DNA of 64,000 nucleotides. It comes from Pardosa pseudoannulata. Taxonomy: Eukaryota; Arthropoda; Arachnida; Araneae; Lycosidae. Numbering within the stretch: the first letter of the stretch is position 1; the number at the start of each line of letters is the position of its first letter. The stretch covers positions 62,962,893-63,026,892 of the forward strand of contig CM063509.1 of NCBI GenBank assembly GCA_032207245.1, in the 5' to 3' direction. A program made the position numbers and the translations under genes. Below the pieces are notes generated by a model. It did not search any database. It had not been told where the DNA came from and saw only the letters and a program-made list of their open reading frames with translations. Shown here piece after piece: positions 42,501 through 56,486 of the stretch.

Positions 42501-45500
42501 ACATCTTTACTAGACAGTTGCTAAGGCTACTGGGCACGGAGAAGTCTAATCAGCTAACAGTTATAACGAACGATGCAGTCGGGCCACACTGAAGAGAAAC
42601 GATCTGCTAAAAAGGACATATTTACTAGAGAGTTGCTAACTAGACAGTTGGTTGCTAAAGCTACTGGGCACGGAGAAGTCTGTAATAACGAACGATGCAG
42701 TCGGGCCACACTGAACAGAAACTATACAAGTCTAATTAAAAACTTTCTTTCAACTTTCTTTCAGAGCTGCTAAAAAGGACATCTTTACTAGAAGCTACTG
42801 CACACGGAGAAATCTAATCATTTAACAGTAATAACGAACGATGCAGTCGGGCCACACTGAAGAGAACGATACAAGTCTAATTAAAACTTTCTTTCAGAGC
42901 TGCTAAAAAGGACATCTTTACTAGACAGTTGCTAAAGCTACTGCACACGGAAATCTAATCAGCTAACAGTAATAACGAACGATGCAGTCGGGCCACACTG
43001 AAGAGAACGATACAAGTCTAATTAAAACTTTCTTTCAGAGCTGCTAAAAAGGACATCTTTACTAGTAAGGCTACTCGGGCACGGAGAAATCTAATCAGCT
43101 AACAGCTAATCAGCTAACAGTAATAACGAACGATGCAGTCGGGCCACACTGAAGAGAACGAATACAAGTCTAATTAAAACTTTCTTTCAGAGCTGCTAAA
43201 AGGACATCTTTACTAGACAGTTGCTAAGGCTACTGGGCACGGAGAAGTCTAATCAGCTAACAGTAATAACGAACGATGCAGTCGGGCCACACTGAAGAGA
43301 ACGATACAAGTCTAATTAAAACTTACTTTCAGAGCTGCTAAAAAGGACATCTTTACTAGACAGTTGCTAAGGCTACTGGGCACGGAGAAGTCTAATCAGC
43401 TAACAGTAATAACGAACGATGCAGTGACATCTTTACTAGACAGTTGCTAAAGGCTACTGGGCACACGGAGAAATCTAATCAGCTGCTAAAAAGGACATCT
43501 TTACTAGACAGTTGCTAAAGGCTACTGGGCACGGAGAAGTCTAATCAAGCTACTGCACACGGAGAAATCTAATCAGCTAACAGTAACTGAAGAGAACGAT
43601 ACAAGTCTAATTAAAACTTTCTTTCAGAGCTGCTAAAAAGGATATCTTTACTAGACAGTTGCTAAGGCTAATGGGCACGGAGAAGTCTAATCAGCTAACA
43701 GTAATAACGAACGATGCAGTCGGGCCACACTGAAGGACATCTTGACTAGAGAGTTGCTAAGGCTACTGGAAACGGAGCTTTCTTTCAGAGCTGCTAAAAA
43801 GGACATCTTTACTAGACAGTTTGCTAAGGCTACTGGGCACGGAGAAGTCTAATCAGCTAACAGTAATAACGAACGATGCAGTCCTGCTAAAAAGGACATA
43901 TTTTACTAGACAGTTGCTGTCTAATTAAAACTTTCTTTCAGAGCTGCTAAAAAGGACATCTTTACTACAGTTAGAACGATACAAGTCTAATTAAACTTTC
44001 TTTACGAACGAGTTGCTAAGGCTACTGGGCACGGAGAAGTCTAATCAGCTAAGCTAACAGTAATAACGAACGATGCAGTCGGGCCACACTGAAGAGAACA
44101 ATACAAGTCTAATTAAAACTTTCTTTCAGAGCTGCTAAAAAAGGACATATTTACTAGACAGTTGCTAAAGGCTACTGGGCACGGAGAAGTCTAATCAGCT
44201 AACAGTTAATAACGAACGATGCAGTCGGGCCACACTGAAGAGAACGATACAAGTCTAATTAAAACTTTCTTTCAGAGCTGCTAAAAAGGACATCTTTACT
44301 AGACAGTTGCTATGGCTACTGGGCACGGAAAAAGTCTAATCAGCTAACAGTAATAACGAACGATGCAGCCACACTGAACGAACGAGACGATACAAGTCTA
44401 ATTAAAACTTTCTTTCAGAGCCTAAAACTTTCTTTCAGAGCTGCTAAAAAGGACATCTTTACTAGAGAGTTGCTAAGGGCTACTGGGCACGGAGAAGTCT
44501 AATCAGCTAACAGTTATAATGAACGATGCAGTCGGGCCACACTGAAGAGAACGATACAAGTCTAATTAAAACTTTCTTTCAGAGCTGCTAAAAAGGATAT
44601 CTTTACTAGACAGTTGCTAAGGCTAATGGGCACGGAGAAGTCTAATCAGCTAACAGTAATAACGAACGGTGCAGTTCGGGCCACACTGAACAGAACGATT
44701 CAAGTCTAATTAAAACTTTTCTTTCAGAGCTGCTAAAAAGGACATCTTTAACTAGACAGTTGCTAAGGCTACTGGGCACGGAGAAGTCTAATCAGCTAAC
44801 AGTAATAAACGAACGATGCAGTCGGGCCACACTTAAGAGAACGATACAAGTCTAATTAAAACTTTCTTTCAGAGCTGCTAAAAAGGACATCTTTACTAGA
44901 CAGTTGCTAAGGCTACTGGGCACGGAGAAGTCTAATCATTTAACAGTAATAACGAACGATGCAGTCGGGCCAGTTGCTAAAGCTACTGCACACGGAGAAA
45001 TCTAATCAAAAACTTTCTTTCAGAGCTGCTAAAAAGGACATCTTTACTAGACAGTTGCTAAAGCTACTGCACACGGAGAAAAATCTAATCAGCTAACAGT
45101 AATAACGAACGATGCAGTCGGGCCACACTGAAGAGAACAATACAAGTCTAATTAAAACTTTCTTTCAGAGCTGCTAAAAAGGACATATTTACTAGACAGA
45201 CTGAAGAGAACAATACAAGTCTAATTAAAAACTTTCTTAGTCTAATCAGCTAACAGTAATAACGAACGATGCAGTCGGGCCACACTGAAGAGAACGATAC
45301 AAGTCTAATTAAAACTTTCTTTCAGAGCTGCTAAAAAGGACATCTTTACTAGACAGTTGCTAAGGCTACTCGGCACGGAGAAATCTAATCAGCTAACAGT
45401 AATAACGAACGATGCAGTCGGGCAGTCGGGCCACATTGAAGAGAACGATACAAGTCTAAATAAAACTTTCTTTAGAGCTGCTAAAAAAGGACATATTTAC

Positions 45501-46370
45501 TAGACAGTTGCTAAGGCTACTGGGCACGGAGAAGTCTAATCAGCTAACAGTAATAACGAACGATGCAGTCGGGCCACACTGAAGAGAACGATTCAAGTCT
45601 AATTAAAACTTTCTTTCAGAGCTGCTAAAAAGGACATCTTACTAGACAGTTGCTAAGGCTATTACTAGACAGTTGCTAAGGCTACTGCAGTCGGAGTCGG
45701 CCCACATTGAACAGAACTATTTAAAACTTTCTTTCAGAGCTGCTAAAAAGGACATCTTTACTAGACAGTTGCTAAGGCTACTGGGCACGGAGAAGTCTAA
45801 TCAGCTAACAGTAATAACGAACGATGCAGTCGGGCCCACCTGAAGAGAACGATACAAGTCTAATTAAACTTTCTTTCAGAGCTGCTAAAAAGGTAACGAA
45901 CGATGAAGTCGGGCCACAACAGTAATAACGAACTTGCTAAAGGCTACTGCACACGGAGAAAAAGAGAACGATACGGGCCACACTGAAGAGAACAATACAA
46001 GAAAGGACATCTTACTAGGACAGTTGCTAAGGCTACTGGGCACGGAGAAGTCTAATCAGCTAACACTTATAACGAACGATGCAGTCGGGCCACACTGAAG
46101 AGAACGATACAAGTCTAATTAAAACTTTCTTTCAGAGCTGCTAAAAAGGACATCTTTACTAGACAGTTGCTAAGGCTAATGGGCACGGAGAAGTCTAATC
46201 AGCTAACAGTAATAACGAACGATGCAGTCGGGCCACACTGAAGAGAACGATTCAAGTCTAATTAAAACTTTCTTTCAGAGCTGCTAAAAGGACATCTTTA
46301 CTAGACAGTTGCTAAGGCTACTGGGAAAGAAGAAGACTAATCAGCTAACAGTAATAACGAACGATGCAGT

Positions 46371-46601
46371 CTGGCTACATGGAAGAGAACGGGACAAGTT
46401 TAATTAGAACTTTATGTCAGAGTTGCTAAAACGGACAGCTTTACTAGACAGTTGCTAAAGCTACTGGGCACGGAGAAGACTAATCAGCTAACAGTAATAA
46501 CGAACGATGCAGTCTGGCTACATGGAAGAGAACGGGACAAGTTTAATTAGAACTTTATGTCAGAGTTGCTAAAACGGACAGCTTTACTAGACAGTTGCTA
46601 A
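46371..46601 (+). repeat. Diverged monomer subfamily (two copies)
   Basis: Two adjacent monomers, 140 bp apart, share TCTGGCTACATGGAAGAG, GGGACAAGTTTAATTAGAAC, TTTATGTCAGAGTTGC and AAACGGACAGC. This variant set recurs at 63193-63290 near the far end of the array. Confidence 0.9.
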
Positions 46602-49600
46602 ATGCAGTCGGGCCACACTGAACAGAACGATACAAGTCTAATTAAAAACTTTCTTTCAGATGCAGTCGGGCCACACTGAAGAGAACGATAACAAGTCTAA
46701 ATAAACTTTCTTTCAGAGCTGCTAAAAAGGATATCTTTCTAAAAAGGACATCTTTACTAGACAGTTGCTAAGGCTACTGGGCACGGAGAACTAAGGCTAA
46801 TGGGCACGGAGAAGTCTAATCAGCTAACAGCAGTCGGGCCACACTGAAGAGAACGATACAAGCCACACTGAACAGAGAACGATTCAAGTCTAATTATCAG
46901 CTAACAGTAATAACGAACGATGTAGTCTGGACATATTGAAGAGACCAGCACAAGTCTAATTAAAACTTTCTTTCAGAGCTGCTAAAACGGACATCTTTAC
47001 TAGACAGTTGCTAAGGCTACTGGGCACGGAGAAGTCTAATCAGCTAACAGTAATAACGAACGATGCAGTCGGGCCACACTGAAGAGAACGATACAAGTCT
47101 AATTAAAACTTTCTTTCAGAGCTGCTAAAAAGGACATCTTTACTAGACAGTTTGCTATGGCTACTGGGCACGGAGAAGTCTAATCAGCTAACAGTAATAA
47201 CGAACGCAGTTGCTAAGGCTACTGGGCACGGAGAAGTCTAATCAAACTTTCTTTCAGAGCTGCTAAAAAGGACAACAGTTGCTAAAGCTACTGCACACGG
47301 AGAAATCACGCGGCCCACACTGAACAGAACGATACAAGTCTAATTAAAAACTTTCTTTCAGAGGCAGTCGGGCCACACTGAAGAGAACGATACAAGTCTA
47401 ATTAAAACTTTCTTTCAGAGCTGCTAAAAAGGACATTTTTACTAGACAGTTGCTAAGGCTACTGGGCACGGAGAAGTCTAATCAGCTAACAGTAATAACG
47501 AACGATGCAGTGTAACAGTTATAACGAACGATGCAGTCGGGCCACAAATTAAAACTTTCTTTCAGAGCTGCTAAAAAGGACATCTTTACTAGACAGTTGC
47601 TACAGAACGAATACAAGTCTAATTAAAAGCTAACAGTAATAACGAACGATGCAGTCGGGCCACACTGAAGAGAACAATACAAGTCTAATTAAAACTTTCT
47701 TTTAGAGCTGCTAAAAGGACATCTTTACTAGACAGTTGCTAAGTCTACTGGGGCACGGAGAAGTCTAATCAGCTAACATTAATAACGAACGATGCAGTCG
47801 GGCCACACTGAAGAGAACGATACAAGTCTAATTAAAACTTTCTTTCAGAGCTGCTAAAAAGGACATCTTTACTAGACAGTTGCTAAAGCTACTGCACACG
47901 GAGAAATCTAATCAGCTAACAGTAATAACGAACGATGCAGTCGGGCCACACTGAAGAGAACAATACAAGTCTAATTAAAACTTTCTTTCAGAGCTGCTAA
48001 AAAGGACATCTTTACTAGACAGTTGCTAAGGCTACTGGGCACGGAGAAGTCTAATCAGCTGGCAGTAATAACGAACGATGCAGTCGGGCCACACTGAAGG
48101 AACGATACAAGTCTAATTAAAACTTTCTTTCAGAGCTGCTAAAAAGGACATCTTTACTAGACAGTTGCTATGGCTACTGGGCACGGAGAAAACTAATCAG
48201 CTGGCAGTAATAACGAACGATGCAGTCTGCCGACATTGAACAGAACTATACAAGTTAAAACTTTCTTTCAGAGCTGCTAAAAAGGACATCTTTACTAGAG
48301 AGTTGCTAAGGCTACTGGAAACGGTGAGTCTAATCAGCTAACAGTTATAATGAACGATGCAGTCGGGCCACACTGAAGAGAACGGGGCCACACTTAAGAG
48401 AACGATACAAGCTAAAAAGGATATATTTACTAGACAGTTGCTAAGGCTACTGGGCACGGAGAAGTCTAATCAGCTAACAGTAATAACGAACGATGCTAAG
48501 GCTACTGGTGGCACGGAGAAGTCTAATCAATTTAACAGTAATATACAAGTCTAATTAAATTTTTCTTTCAGAGCTGCTAAAAAGGACATCTTTCCTAGAC
48601 AGTTGCTAAAGCTACTGGGCACGGAGAAATGTAATCAGCTAACAGTAATAACGAACGATGCAGTCGGGCCATGCAGTCGGGCCACACTGAAGAGAACGAT
48701 ACAAGTCTAATTAAAAACTTTCTTTCAGAGCTGCTAAAAAGGACATCTTTACTAGACAGTTGCTAAAGGCTACTGCACACGGAGAAATCTAATCAAGAGC
48801 TGCTAAAAAGGACATATTTACTAGACAGTTGCTAAGGCTACTGGGCACGGAGAAGTCTAATCAGCTTCGGCCCACATTGAACAGAGAACTATACAAGTGG
48901 GCCACACTGAAGAGAACGCACACTGAAGAGAACGATACAAGTCTAATTCAGAGCTGCTAAAAAGGACATCTTTTGCTAAGGCTAACTGGGCACGGAGACA
49001 AGGAGAAATCTAATCAGCTAACAGTAATAACGAACGATGCAGTCGGGCCACACTGAAGAGAACGATACAAGTCTAATTAAAACTTTCTTTCAGAGCTGCT
49101 AAAAAGGACATCTTTACTAGACAGTTGCTAAGGCTACTGGGCACGGAGAAAGTCTAATCAGCTAACAGTAATAACGAAACGATGCAGTCGGGCCACACTT
49201 GAAGAGAACGATACAAGTCTAATTAAAACTTTCTTTCAGAGCTGCTAAAAAGGACATCTTTACTAGACTGTTGCTAAAGCTACTGGGCACACGGAGAAAT
49301 CTAATCAGCTAACAGTAATAACGAACGATGCAGTCGGGCCACACTGAAGAGAACGAATACAAGTCTAATTAAAACTTTCTTTCAGAGCTGCTAAAAAGGA
49401 CATCTTTACTAGACAGTTGCTAAGGCTACTGGGCACGGAGAAGTCTAATCAGCTAACAGTAATAACGAACGATGCAGTCGGGCCACACTGAAGAGAACGA
49501 CACAAGGTCTAATTAAAACTTTCTTTCAGAGCTGCTAAAAAGGACATCTTTACTAGACAGTTGCTATGGCTACTGGGCGAGGAGAAGCCCAATCAGCTAA

Positions 49601-49657
49601 CAGTAATAACGAACGATGCAGTCGGCCCACATTGAAAGAACTATTGCAGTCGGGCCA

Positions 49658-49660
<3 letters not shown>

Positions 49661-49694
<34 letters not shown>
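49661..49694. repeat. (TA)n tract
   Basis: TA run between GGGCCACAC and TCAGCTAACAG. Confidence 0.95.
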
Positions 49695-49696
<2 letters not shown>

Positions 49697-49937
49697 GCTA
49701 ACAGTAATAACGAACGATGCAGTCGGCCCACATTGAACAGAACTATACAAGTCTAATTAAACTTTCTTTCAGAGCTGCTAAAAAGGACATCTTTACTAGA
49801 CAGTTGCTAAAGCTACTGGGCACGGAGAAGTTAATCAGCTAACAGTAATAACGAACGATGCAGTCGGGCCACACTGAAGAGAACGATACAAGTCTAATTA
49901 AAACTTTCTTTCAGAGCTGCTAAAAGGACATCTTTAC

Positions 49938-50004
<67 letters not shown>

Positions 50005-50044
50005 CATCTGTATATAAACATATATGTATATATGCATATATATG
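49938..50044. repeat. (TA)n tract with ATGTATATA interruptions
   Basis: Replaces the end of one monomer after CATCTTTAC; its right part is a degenerate TATATG/CATATA mix. Confidence 0.95.
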
Positions 50045-50198
50045 AGAAGTCTAATCAGCTAACAGTAATAACTAACGATGCAGTCGGGCCACACTGAAGA
50101 GAACGATACAAGTCTAATTAACTTTCTTTCAGAGCTGCTAAAAAGGACATCTTTACTAGACAGTTGCTAAGGCTACTGGGCACGGAGAAGTCTAATCA

Positions 50199-50199
<1 letters not shown>

Positions 50200-50245
<46 letters not shown>
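50200..50245. repeat. (TA)n tract
   Basis: TA run between CTAATCAG and GCCACACTG, so it replaces about 35 bp of a monomer. Confidence 0.95.
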
Positions 50246-50246
<1 letters not shown>

Positions 50247-50663
50247 CCACACTGAAGAGAACGATACAAGTCTAATTAAAAACTTTCTTTCAGAGCTGCT
50301 AAAAGGACATCTTTACTAGACAGTTGCTAAGGCTATGGGCACGGAGAAGTCTAATCAGCTAACAGTAATAACGAACGATGCAGTCGGGCCACACTGAAGA
50401 GAACGATACAAGTCTAATTAAAACTTTCTTTCAGAGCTGCTAAAAAGGACATCTTTACTAGACAGTTGCTAAGGCTACTGGGCACGGAGAAGTCTAATCA
50501 GCTAACAGTAATAACGAACGATGCAGTCGGGCCACACTGAAGAGAAACGATACAAGTCTAATTAAAAACTTTCTTTCAGAGCTGCTAAAAAGGACATCTT
50601 TACTAGACAGTTGCTAAGGCTACTGGGCACGGAGAAGTCTAATCAGCTAACAGTAATAACGAA

Positions 50664-50665
<2 letters not shown>

Positions 50666-50704
<39 letters not shown>
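50666..50704. repeat. (TA)n tract
   Basis: TA run between AACGAACG and CAAGTCTAAAAC. Confidence 0.95.
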
Positions 50705-50706
<2 letters not shown>

Positions 50707-50745
50707 AGTCTAAAACTTTCTTTCAGAGCTGCTAAAAAGGACATC

Positions 50746-50864
<119 letters not shown>

Positions 50865-50943
50865 AATCAGCTAACAGTTATAATGAACGATGCAGTCGGG
50901 CCACACTGAAGAGAACGATACAAGTCTAATTAAAACTTTCTTT

Positions 50944-50953
50944 CTATATATAT

Positions 50954-50987
<34 letters not shown>
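50944..50987. repeat. (TA)n tract
   Basis: Short interrupted TA run between CTTTCT and GACAGTTGC. Confidence 0.95.
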
Positions 50988-51060
50988 GACAGTTGCTATG
51001 GCTACTGGGCACGGAGAAGTCTAATCAGCTAACAGTAATAACGAACGATGCAGTCGGGCC

Positions 51061-51177
<117 letters not shown>

Positions 51178-52209
51178 CAGAGCTGCTAAAAAGGTCATCT
51201 TTCCTAGACAGTTGCTAAAGCTACTGGGCACGGAGAAATGTAATCAGCTAACAGTAATAACGAACGATGCAGTCGGGCCACACTGAAGAGAACGATACAA
51301 GTCTAATCAAAACTTTCTTTCAGAGCTGCTAAAAGGACATCTTTTACTAGACAGTTGCTAAGGCTACTGGGCACAGAGAAGTCTAATCCGCTAACAGTAA
51401 TAACGAACGATGCAGTCGGGCCACACTGAAGAGAACGATACAAGTCTAAAACTTTCTTTCAGAGCTGCTAAAAAGGACATATTTACTAGACAGTTGCTAA
51501 GCTACTGGGCACGGAGAAGTCTAATCAGCTAACAGTTAATAACGAACGATGCAGTCGGGCCACACTGAAGAGAACGATACAAGTCTAATTAAAACTTTCT
51601 TTCAGAGCTGCTAAAAAGGACATCTTTACTAGACAGTTGCTAAGGCTAATGGGCACGGAGAAGTCTAATCAGCTAAACAGTAATAACGAACGGTGCAGTC
51701 GGGCCACACTGAAGAGAACGATACAAGTCTAAATTAAAACTTTCTTTCAGAGCTGCTAAAAAGGACATCTTTACTAGACAGTTGCTAAAGGCTATGGGCA
51801 CGGAGAAGTCTAATCAGCTAACAGTAATAACGAACGATGCAGTCGGGCCACACTGAAGGAGAAACGATACAAGTCTAATTAAAAACTTTCTTTCAGAGCT
51901 GCTTAAAAAGGACATCTTTACTAGACAGTTGCTAAGACTACTGGGCACGGAGAAGTCTAATCAGCTAACAGTAATAACGAACGATGAAGTCGGGCCACAC
52001 TGAAGAGAACGATACAAGTCTAAAACTTTCTTTCAGAGCTGCTAAAAAGGACATCTTTACTAGACAGTTGCTAAGTCTACTGGGCACGGAGAAGTCTAAT
52101 CAGCTAACATTAATAACGAAACGATGCAGTCGGGCCACACTGAAGAGAACGATACAAGTCTAATTAAAACTTTCTTTCAGAGCTGCTAAAAAGGACATCT
52201 TTCCCTAGA

Positions 52210-52282
52210 CGCATATATGTATATATGTATATATATGCATATATGTATATATGTATATTGTGTATGTATATGTATATATATA
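52210..52282. repeat. Degenerate TATATG/TATGTA tract
   Basis: Variant TA-rich repeat with regular G and C interruptions between CCTAGAC and CGAACGATG. Confidence 0.9.
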
Positions 52283-53489
52283 CGAACGATGCAGTCGGGC
52301 CACACTGAAGAGAACGATACAAGTCTAATTAAAAACTTTCTTTCAGAACTGCTAAAAGGACATCTTTACTAGACAGTTGCTAAGGCTACTGGCACAGAGA
52401 AGTCTAGTCAGCTAACAGTAATAACGAACGATGCAGTCGGGCCACACTGAAGAGAACGATACAAGTCTAAAACTTTCTTTCAGAGTGCTAAAAAGGACAT
52501 TTACTAGACAGTTGCTAAAGCTACTGGGCACGGAGAAGTCTAATCAGCTAACAGTAATAATGAACGATGCAGTCGGGCCACACTGAAGAGAACGATACAA
52601 GTCTAATTAAAACTTTCTTTCAGAGCTGCTAAAAAGGACATCTTTACTAGACAGTTGCTAAGGCTAATGGGCACGGAGAAGTCTAATCAGCTAACAGTAA
52701 TAACGAACGGTGCAGTCGGGCCACACTGAAGAGAACGATACAAGTCTAATTGAAACTTCCTTTCAGAGCTGCTAAAAAGGACATCTTTACTAGACAGTTG
52801 CTAAGACTACTGGGCACGGAGAAGTCTAATCAGCTAACAGTAATAACGAACGATGAAGTCGGGCCACACTGAAGAGAACGATACAAGTCTAATTAAAACT
52901 TTCTTTCAGAGCTGCTAAAAAGGACATCTTTACTAGACAGTTGCTAAGGCTACTGGGCACGGAGAAGTCTAATCAGCTAACAGTAATAACGAACGATGAA
53001 GTCGGGCCACACTGAAGAGAACGATACAAGTCTAATTAGAACTTTCTTTCAGAGCTGCTAAAAAGGACATCTTTACTAGACAGTTGCTAAAGCTACTGCA
53101 CACGGAGAAATCTAATCAGCTAACAGTAATAACGAACGATGCAGTCGGGCCACACTGAAGAGAACAATACAAGTCTAATTAAAACTTTCTTTTTAGAGCT
53201 GCTAAAAAGGACATCTTTACTAGACAGTTGCTAAGTCTACTGGGCACGGAGAAGTCTAATCAGCTAACAGTAATAACGAACGATGCAGTCGGGCCACACT
53301 GAAGAGAACGATACAAGTCTAATTAAAAACTTTCTTTCAGAGCTGCTAAAAAGGACATCTTTACTAGACAGTTGCTAAAGCTACTGCACACGGAGAAATC
53401 TAATCAGCTAAACAGTAATAACGAACGATGCAGTCGGGCCACACTGAAGAGAACAATACAAGTCTAATTAAAACTTTCTTTCAGAGCTG

Positions 53490-53491
<2 letters not shown>

Positions 53492-53530
<39 letters not shown>
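53492..53530. repeat. (TA)n tract
   Basis: TA run between GAGCTGCTA and CACGGAGAAATC. Confidence 0.95.
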
Positions 53531-53534
<4 letters not shown>

Positions 53535-53975
53535 GAGAAATCTAATCAGCTAACAGTAATAACGAACGATACAGTCGGGCCACACTGAAGAGAACAATAC
53601 AAGTCTAATTAAAACTTTCTTTCAGAGCTGCTAAAAAGGACATATTTACTAGACAGTTGCTAAGGCTACTGGGCACGGAGAAGTCTAATCAGCTAACAGT
53701 AATAACGAACGATGCAGTCGGGCCACACTGAAGAGAACGATACAAGTCTAATTAAAACTTTCTTTCAGAGCTGCTAAAAAGGACATCTTTACTAGACAGT
53801 TGCTAAGGCTACTGGCACGGAGAAGTCTAATCAGCTAACAGTAATAACGAACGATGCAGTCGGCCCACATTGAACAGAACTATACAAGTCTAAAAAACTT
53901 TCTTTCAGAGCTGCTAGAAAGGACATCTTTACTAGACAGTTGCTAAGGCTACTGGAAAACGGAGAAGTCTAATCA

Positions 53976-54050
<75 letters not shown>

Positions 54051-54054
54051 ATAT
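53976..54054. repeat. (TA)n tract
   Basis: Interrupted TA run between CTAATCA and AAGAGAACG. Confidence 0.95.
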
Positions 54055-54178
54055 AAAGAGAACGATACAAGTCTAATTAAAACTTTCTTTCAGAGCTGCT
54101 AAAAAGGATATCTTTACTAGACAGTTGCTATGGCTACTGGGCACGGAGAAGTCTAATCAGCTAACAGTAATAACGAAC

Positions 54179-54180
<2 letters not shown>

Positions 54181-54232
<52 letters not shown>

Positions 54233-54291
54233 GTATATATATATGTATATATATATTTATGTATATATATATGTATATAAATATATGTATG

Positions 54292-54323
<32 letters not shown>
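54181..54323. repeat. TA-rich compound tract
   Basis: TA run with ATGTATATA and ATAAATATATG interruptions, from AACGAACGA to TTCAGAGC. Confidence 0.93.
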
Positions 54324-54326
<3 letters not shown>

Positions 54327-54353
54327 GAGCTGCTAAAAAAGGTCATCTTTACT

Positions 54354-54356
<3 letters not shown>

Positions 54357-54420
<64 letters not shown>
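54357..54420. repeat. (TA)n-(GT)n compound tract
   Basis: A TA run passing into GT repeats (54399-54420), then TAACAGTAATAACG. Confidence 0.95.
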
Positions 54421-54781
54421 TAACAGTAATAACGAACGATGCAGTCGGGCCACACTGAAGAGAACGATACAAGTCTAATCAAAACTTTCTTTCAGAACTG
54501 CTAAAAGGACATCTTTACTAGACAGTTAATCAGGCTACTGGGCACAGAGAAGTCTAAATCCGCTAACAGTAATAACGAACGATGAAGTCGGGCCACACTG
54601 AAGAGAACGATACAAGTCTAAAACTTTCTTTCAGAGCTGCTAAAAAGGACATCTTTACTAGACAGTTGCTAAGGCTACTGGGTACGGAGAAGTCTAATCA
54701 GCTAACAGTAATAACGAACGATGCAGTCGGGCCACACTGAAGAGAACGATACAAGTCTAATTAAAACTTTCTTTCAGAGCT

Positions 54782-54841
54782 CCTTAGCAACTGTCTAGTA
54801 AAGATGTCCTTTTGGACATCTTTACTAGACAGTTGCTAAGG
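54782..54841. repeat. 60-bp palindrome inside a monomer, copy 5
   Basis: Identical to the four copies further left, again right after CTTTCAGAGCT. Confidence 0.97.
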
Positions 54842-55542
54842 CTACTGGGCACGGAGAAGTCTAATCAGCTAACAGTAATAACGAACGATGCAGTCGGGCC
54901 ACACTGAAGAGAACGATACAAGTCTAATTAAAACTTTCTTTCAGAGCTGCTAAAAAGGACATCTTTACTAGACAGTTGCTAAGGCTACTGGGCACGGAGA
55001 AGTCTAATCAGCTAACAGTAATAACGAACGATGAAGTCGGGCCACACTGAAGAGAACGATACAAGTCTAATTGAAACTTTCTTTCAGAGCTGCTAAAAAG
55101 GACATCTTTACTAGACAGTTGCTAAGACTACTGGGCACGGAGAAGTCTAATCAGCTAACAGTAATAACGAACGATGAAGTCGGGCCACACTGAAGAGAAC
55201 GATACAAGTCTAATTAAAACTTTCTTTCAGAGCTGCTAAAACGGACATCTTTACTAGACAGTTGCTAAGTCTACTGGGCACGGAGAAGTCTAATCAGCTA
55301 ACATTAATAACGAACGATGCAGTCGGGCCACACTGAAGAGAACGATACAAGTCTAATTAAAACTTTATTTTAGAGCTGCTAAAAAGGACATCTTTCCTAG
55401 ACAGTTGCTAAAGCTACTGGGCACGGAGAAATGTAATCAGCTAACAGTAATAACGAACGATGCAGTCGGGCCACACTGAAGAGAACGATACAAGTCTAAT
55501 CAAAACTTTCTTTCAGAGCTGCTAAAAGGACATCTTTACTAG

Positions 55543-55573
<31 letters not shown>

Positions 55574-55600
55574 AACATATATATACATAATTCTATACTA
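55543..55600. repeat. (TA)n tract with unique tail
   Basis: A TA run followed by CATAAACATATATATACATA and a few non-satellite bases before AATAACGAACG. Confidence 0.9.
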
Positions 55601-56343
55601 AAATAACGAACGATGCAGTCGGGCCACACTGAAGAGAACGATACAAGTCTAAAAAACTTTCTTTCAGAGCTGCTAAAAAAGGACATATTTTACTAGACAG
55701 TTGCTAAGGCTACTGGGCACGGAGAAGTCTAATCAGCTAACAGTAATAACGAACGATGCAGTCGGGCCACACTGAAGAGAACGATACAAGTCTAATTGAA
55801 ACTTCCTTTCAGAGCTGCTAAAAAGGACATCTTTACTAGACAGTTGCTAAGGCTAATGGGCACGGAGAAGTCTAATCAGCTAACAGTAATAACGAACGGT
55901 GCAGTCTGGCCACACTGAAGAGAACGATTCAAGTCTAATTAAAACTTTCTTTCAGAGCTGCTAAAAAGGACATCTTTACTAGACAGTTGCTAAGGCTACT
56001 GGGCCCGGAGAAGTCTAATCAGCTAACAGTAATAACGAACGATGCAGTCGGGCCACACTGAAGAGAACGATACAAGTCTAATTAAAAACTTTCTTTCAGA
56101 GCTGCTAAAAAGGACATCTTTACTAGACAGTTGCTAAGGCTACTGGGCACGGAGAAGTCTAATCAGCTAACAGTAATAACGAACGATGCAGTCGGGCCAC
56201 ACTGAAGAGAACGATACAAGTCTAATTAAAACTTTCTTTCAGAGCTGCTAAAAAGGACATCTTTACTAGACAGTTGCTAAGGCTACTGGGTACGGAGAAG
56301 TCTAATCAGCTAACAGTAATAACGAACGATGCAGTCGGGCCAC

Positions 56344-56486
56344 ACATATATAATAATATATAAATATATATATATAATATATATATTTTATACATAAGCA
56401 TATTTATATACATAATATATATACATATATATATATATATATACATATATACATAATTATATACTAAGTATACATATATATAATAT
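56344..56486. repeat. Degenerate TA-rich tract
   Basis: About 140 bp of irregular AT sequence with ATACATA elements between GGCCACA and AAAAAGGACATC. Confidence 0.9.

Larger units (their letters stand above)
27017..49660 (+). repeat. 143-bp satellite, main block (~22.6 kb)
   Basis: Near-continuous head-to-tail monomers on one strand. A clean full monomer is 39455-39597, exactly 143 bp. Recurrent variants travel together: TTGAAACTTCCTTTCAG then CTAAGACTACTGG, then GATGAAGTCGG with GTCTAAAACTTTC, then GGGTACGG. This points to a higher-order unit of about three monomers (seen near 30421-30640 and 38640-38960). Truncated-monomer junctions cluster near 30130-30780, 32260-32540, 40230-40760, 43400-44050, 45650-46020 and 46600-47640. 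Extra single bases (AAACGATG, CTAAAGGCT, GTTAATAACG) become common after about 42 kb. Confidence 0.96.
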
